Shown here: positions 36,439 to 39,859 of the stretch, piece by piece | How positions within the stretch are numbered: position 1 is the stretch's first letter | Layout: every line of letters begins with the position of its first letter | Source: a bacterium | GTDB taxonomy: Bacteria > Patescibacteriota > Minisyncoccia > Phycocordibacterales > UBA5272 | DNA: 39,859 bases | Reading direction: 5' to 3' | Assembly (NCBI GenBank): GCA_023267555.1 | Contig: JAHFMZ010000004.1 | Span: forward strand, 1-39,859 | Translations under genes and position numbers: made by a program | Notes under the pieces: model-generated | The model's database searches: none | What the model saw: only the letters and a program-made list of their open reading frames with translations | What the model was told of the DNA's origin: nothing

Positions 36439-36873
36439 ATGGGAAAAAAAAGAATCGTAAAAAAGAATAGCTCGGGCGTTGATAGCGCTCTTAAGGCACG
36501 CTCACTTGCAAAAGTGATAAAGAAAAAGATTGTTGAAGGAACACTCTATGTTGAGTCTTCTTATAACAACACTCGTCTTTCTTTGGCAGACCGTTCTGGC
36601 AATATTCTTGCGTGGTCTTCATCTGGGGCTCTCGGTTTTAAGGGTGCAAAGAAAGGTACACCATTTGCTGCTTCAAAAATCGGTGAACTCATCGGTGAAA
36701 AAGCACAACAAGTAGGACTTAAAGAAGTTAATGTTGTTGTAAAAGGAGTTGGATCTGGCCGTGAATCAGCTATTCGTGGGTTCTCTACCTTTGGTGTAGA
36801 TATTGTTTCAATTATTGATAAGACACCGGTGCCACATAATGGACCAAAGGCGCGTAAGCCACGTCACGTATAA
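36439..36873 (+). CDS. rpsK: Ribosomal protein S11
   Basis: VESSYNNTRLSLADRSGNILAWSSSGALGFKG...DKTPVPHNGPKARKPRHV. Confidence 0.97.
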   Translation: MGKKRIVKKNSSGVDSALKARSLAKVIKKKIVEGTLYVESSYNNTRLSLADRSGNILAWSSSGALGFKGAKKGTPFAASKIGELIGEKAQQVGLKEVNVVVKGVGSGRESAIRGFSTFGVDIVSIIDKTPVPHNGPKARKPRHV

Positions 36874-36877
36874 AAAT

Positions 36878-37498
36878 ATGAGTAGAATAACCTGTAAAAC
36901 TTGTCGTCGTCTCGGAGAATCACTATGTGGTCGTGAAAAGTGTGCTTATAAAAAGCGTCCTTATGCTCCTGGAAAACTAGATAGTGAACGTAAGCATCGT
37001 TCAAACTCTTCAGAATATGGAGAACAACTTCGTGCAAAACAAAAAATGCGTATTACTTATGGACTTATGGAAAAGCAATTTTCTGCATATGTAAAAAAAG
37101 CGACATCATCACACGAAACGGGTGAAGGAGCTGTGACTCCAGCTTTGAAGCTTGCTCGTCAATTAGAAGCACGTTTGGACAACATCGTATTTCGTATCGG
37201 TTTTGCGAATACTCGTGCTCTTGCACGTCAATTGGTCTCACACGGGCATATTCTAGTGAATGGACGCCGTATAGATGTTGCTTCTTATCAAGTCAAAGTG
37301 GGTGATGTCATCTCTATCCGTGAGGGTAGCAAGAAGGCACTCGTCTTTACGGGGCTTGCAGAGAAATTAATGGGGATGACTCCAAGTCACGTGGTTACTG
37401 TTGATCCACAAAAATTAGAAGCAAAAGTTGTGGGGGTTGTGCGTGAAGTTGAGCCGATGTTTGATACTCAGAAAGTTCTTGAGTATTACTCACGTTAG
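36878..37498 (+). CDS. rpsD: Ribosomal protein S4 with CxxC motifs
   Basis: CKTCRRLGESLCGREKCAYKKRPYAPG...LARQLVSHGHILVNGRRID; start at ATG 36878 rather than 36803. Confidence 0.96.
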   Translation: MSRITCKTCRRLGESLCGREKCAYKKRPYAPGKLDSERKHRSNSSEYGEQLRAKQKMRITYGLMEKQFSAYVKKATSSHETGEGAVTPALKLARQLEARLDNIVFRIGFANTRALARQLVSHGHILVNGRRIDVASYQVKVGDVISIREGSKKALVFTGLAEKLMGMTPSHVVTVDPQKLEAKVVGVVREVEPMFDTQKVLEYYSR

Positions 37499-37654
37499 CA
37501 GAGTTTTAATAGGAAAGTTTTCCACTAACACAGACTTGCATATTTTGCAATTTCGGGTTAGAATAGGGGAACTTTACTTATTATAACAGTGTAGCAATTT
37601 CGTTTTTCGTGTTTCCTAAGTATATTTAACTAATAATTAAGACCTAATTTGCAT

Positions 37655-38620
37655 ATGTCTTCACATTCTATTATCTTGCCTTCAAAGCCAAAAATTGTTA
37701 AAGAGGACGCTACCTCAGGTGTGTATGAAATAGATGGACTTTACCCAGGATACGGACATACGCTTGGTAACTCACTTCGTCGTATTATTCTTTCATCTAT
37801 TCCCGGAGCTGCTATTACCTCTCTTTCTATTGATGGTGTAAAGCACGAATTCTCAGCTATCGATGGTATCAAAGAAGATGTTATCGCTATTATTCTTAAT
37901 CTCAAGAAAACTCGTTTTAAGTTACACGGTGATGATGCTCAAAAAGCAACTCTTCATATCAAGGGTGCAAAATCTGTCACGGCAAAAGATATTACACTTC
38001 CAACACAGCTCGAAATTTTAAACAAAGATCAATACATTTGTGAATCAACTGCAAAAGATGTAGACATCGCTGTTGAAATAACAGTTGAAAAAGGTCTTGG
38101 TTATATTCCTCGTGAAGTTTTACAAAAAGAAAAGGCAGACATCGGAACAATAGCTCTTGATGCTTCTTTTACTCCTATCCGTCGTGCTAGTTACGAAGTT
38201 GAAAATATGCGTGTTGGTGATCGTACAGACCACAATCGTCTTCGTATTGCTATCGAAACAGATGGTTCAATTTCTCCTCACGAAGCACTCGAAGATGCTA
38301 TTCACACAATGATTACACAACTTCAAGCCGTTGTCGGTTTTCGTGAACACGTTGTAGATGTTCCAAAAGAAGTAGTTTCTGCTCCAGTAGAAGATTCATC
38401 TGATTCATTAGATACAACAGATGCTACAAAAGTAAAAATTGAAGATCTGGGACTTTCTACTCGTACCGAAAATGCACTTGTTTCGGCATCTATTCGTACA
38501 GCTGGTGGACTTGCAAGAAAATCAGAAGAAGATCTTTTAGCTATTGACGGACTTGGCGAAAAAGGAATTACAGAAATTAAAAAAGCTTTATTAGACTTAA
38601 ATCTCTCACTAAAAGTGTAA
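37655..38620 (+). CDS. rpoA: RNA polymerase alpha subunit
   Basis: GYGHTLGNSLRRIILSSIPGAAI...alpha-CTD helix-hairpin-helix. Confidence 0.97.
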   Translation: MSSHSIILPSKPKIVKEDATSGVYEIDGLYPGYGHTLGNSLRRIILSSIPGAAITSLSIDGVKHEFSAIDGIKEDVIAIILNLKKTRFKLHGDDAQKATLHIKGAKSVTAKDITLPTQLEILNKDQYICESTAKDVDIAVEITVEKGLGYIPREVLQKEKADIGTIALDASFTPIRRASYEVENMRVGDRTDHNRLRIAIETDGSISPHEALEDAIHTMITQLQAVVGFREHVVDVPKEVVSAPVEDSSDSLDTTDATKVKIEDLGLSTRTENALVSASIRTAGGLARKSEEDLLAIDGLGEKGITEIKKALLDLNLSLKV

Positions 38621-38673
38621 TTTACGCTAGTAAGTAATCAAAGAGCGTGATATAGTATAGAACCAACAGACGT

Positions 38674-39027
38674 ATGAAACATCATAAAGCATTCAGAAAA
38701 TTCGGAAGAGAAAAAAATCAACGCAAAGCTTTTGTGCGTGGACTTCTTGTGAATCTTATTCGCAATGGACGCATCGAGACCACTCTTGCTCGTGCAAAAG
38801 AAATTCGTCCTCACGTTGAAAAACTTGTAACTCTTGCAAAAGAAGATACAGTATCACATCGTCGTCTTGTAATGTCTCGTATAATGAATCAAGCCCCAGA
38901 AACAACAAAATTGTTTTCAGAATATGCTCCAAAATACAAATCGGTTACAGGTGGATACACACGTATCTTAAAACTTCCTGCACGTCTCGCTGATGGTGCT
39001 TTAAAAGCTATTATCGAATTCGTATAA
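38674..39027 (+). CDS. rplQ: Ribosomal protein L17
   Basis: FGREKNQRKAFVRGLLVNLIRNGRIETTLARAKEIRPHVEKLVTLAK. Confidence 0.97.
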   Translation: MKHHKAFRKFGREKNQRKAFVRGLLVNLIRNGRIETTLARAKEIRPHVEKLVTLAKEDTVSHRRLVMSRIMNQAPETTKLFSEYAPKYKSVTGGYTRILKLPARLADGALKAIIEFV

Positions 39028-39036
39028 TTAACTACT

Positions 39037-39381
39037 ATGAACTACACAATTGACGCCACAGATAAAGTTTTGGGAAGACTCGCTTCAGAAGTCGCGGCTC
39101 TTCTTAATGCCAAGAATAGTATTCATTTTGTAAAAAATCGTGTTTCGGATGTGACAGTCAAAGTTACGAACGCTCGTAAGATAAAAGTTACAGGAAATAA
39201 AATGAAAGAAAGTGTTCATAAATCATATTCAGGTTTTCCTGGAGGATTAAAAGAGATGCCACTTTCTTATGTTGTAGAAAAGAAGGGTTATACAGAACTT
39301 CTAACACACGCAGTACGTGGTATGCTTCCAAAGAACAAGTTGCAGGATATTCGTATGAAGAATCTCACTATTGAGGAATAA
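39037..39381 (+). CDS. rplM: Ribosomal protein L13
   Basis: DATDKVLGRLASEVAALLNAKN...HAVRGMLPKNKL. Confidence 0.95.
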   Translation: MNYTIDATDKVLGRLASEVAALLNAKNSIHFVKNRVSDVTVKVTNARKIKVTGNKMKESVHKSYSGFPGGLKEMPLSYVVEKKGYTELLTHAVRGMLPKNKLQDIRMKNLTIEE

Positions 39382-39388
39382 TAATTTT

Positions 39389-39418
39389 CCAGCCAGAGGC
39401 TGGTCTGCCTTCGGCAGA
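39389..39418. repeat. 30-bp tandem double-hairpin element, rplM-rpsI spacer
   Basis: ccagcc-aga-ggctgg tctgcc-ttc-ggcaga. Confidence 0.88.
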
Positions 39419-39448
39419 AATAATAATCACTAATTTAATCAAAAAACT

Positions 39449-39856
39449 ATGTCAGCCGATACAAAAAACCGTTATATAGAAGCCGTGGGACGCAGAAAAA
39501 CCGCAACTGCTCGTGTTCGTATTACTCCAGCAGCAAAAACATCTTTTGTTGTGAATGATAAAGATGTAAAAGAGTATTTCGTAACAGAAGAACTTCAAAT
39601 GATTGCGCAAGAAGCGATTTCAAAATCAGAAGTAGGGGAAAAGTTTGCAGTATCTGTTCACGTGTTAGGCGGAGGAATACACGCTCAAGCCGAAGCTGTT
39701 CGTCACGGTATTTCTCGTACGCTTGTGATGCGTGATGAAGAGTTAAAGAATAAATTAAAGAAGCTTGGATTCTTGAAAAGAGATTCAAGACAGGTGGAAA
39801 GAAAGAAATTTGGTCTTAAAAAAGCTCGTAAGGCACCAACCTGGAGTAAGAGATAG
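39449..39856 (+). CDS. rpsI: Ribosomal protein S9
   Basis: EAVGRRKTATARVRI...GGGIHAQAEAVRHGISRTL...KKARKAPTWSKR. Confidence 0.97.
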   Translation: MSADTKNRYIEAVGRRKTATARVRITPAAKTSFVVNDKDVKEYFVTEELQMIAQEAISKSEVGEKFAVSVHVLGGGIHAQAEAVRHGISRTLVMRDEELKNKLKKLGFLKRDSRQVERKKFGLKKARKAPTWSKR

Positions 39857-39859
39857 CAA

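Overview
The window looks like a chromosomal segment of a Candidatus Patescibacteria (CPR) genome, probably Parcubacteria-like. That taxonomic call is inferred from gene content, reduced enzymes and low GC; no search was run. Core content: translation and ribosome genes (raiA/hpf, fmt, def, frr, proS, lysS, alaS, infA-rpmJ-rpsM-rpsK-rpsD-rpoA-rplQ-rplM-rpsI), cell-shape and wall genes (two mreB paralogs, mreC, a possible mini-mreD, mrdA/PBP2, mraZ-rsmH-ftsL-ftsI), priA-like, holB-like, rseP, greA, ychF, a DsbA-like oxidoreductase, an Mrr-like nuclease, a SAM methyltransferase, surface proteins, and one tRNA-Asn(GTT). No rRNA, CRISPR array or transposase was seen. Most notable signals: (1) degenerate 7-nt-period tandem arrays next to many genes, often as in-phase inverted pairs around a terminator; (2) a family of at least four nested intergenic palindromes with a conserved ACGTAC-N5/6-GTACGT core and locus-specific arms; (3) a 30-bp double hairpin present in the rplM-rpsI spacer and, in opposite orientation, in frame inside ychF; (4) mraZ split by an apparent -1 frameshift exactly at an A_AAA_AAC heptamer, downstream of four 10-bp-spaced TGGR boxes; (5) scattered orphan genes with strong Shine-Dalgarno sequences in a genome whose core genes look leaderless or SD-less; (6) a PriA-like protein that has lost its Walker A motif; (7) a palindromic cluster built from tRNA-Asn fragments.
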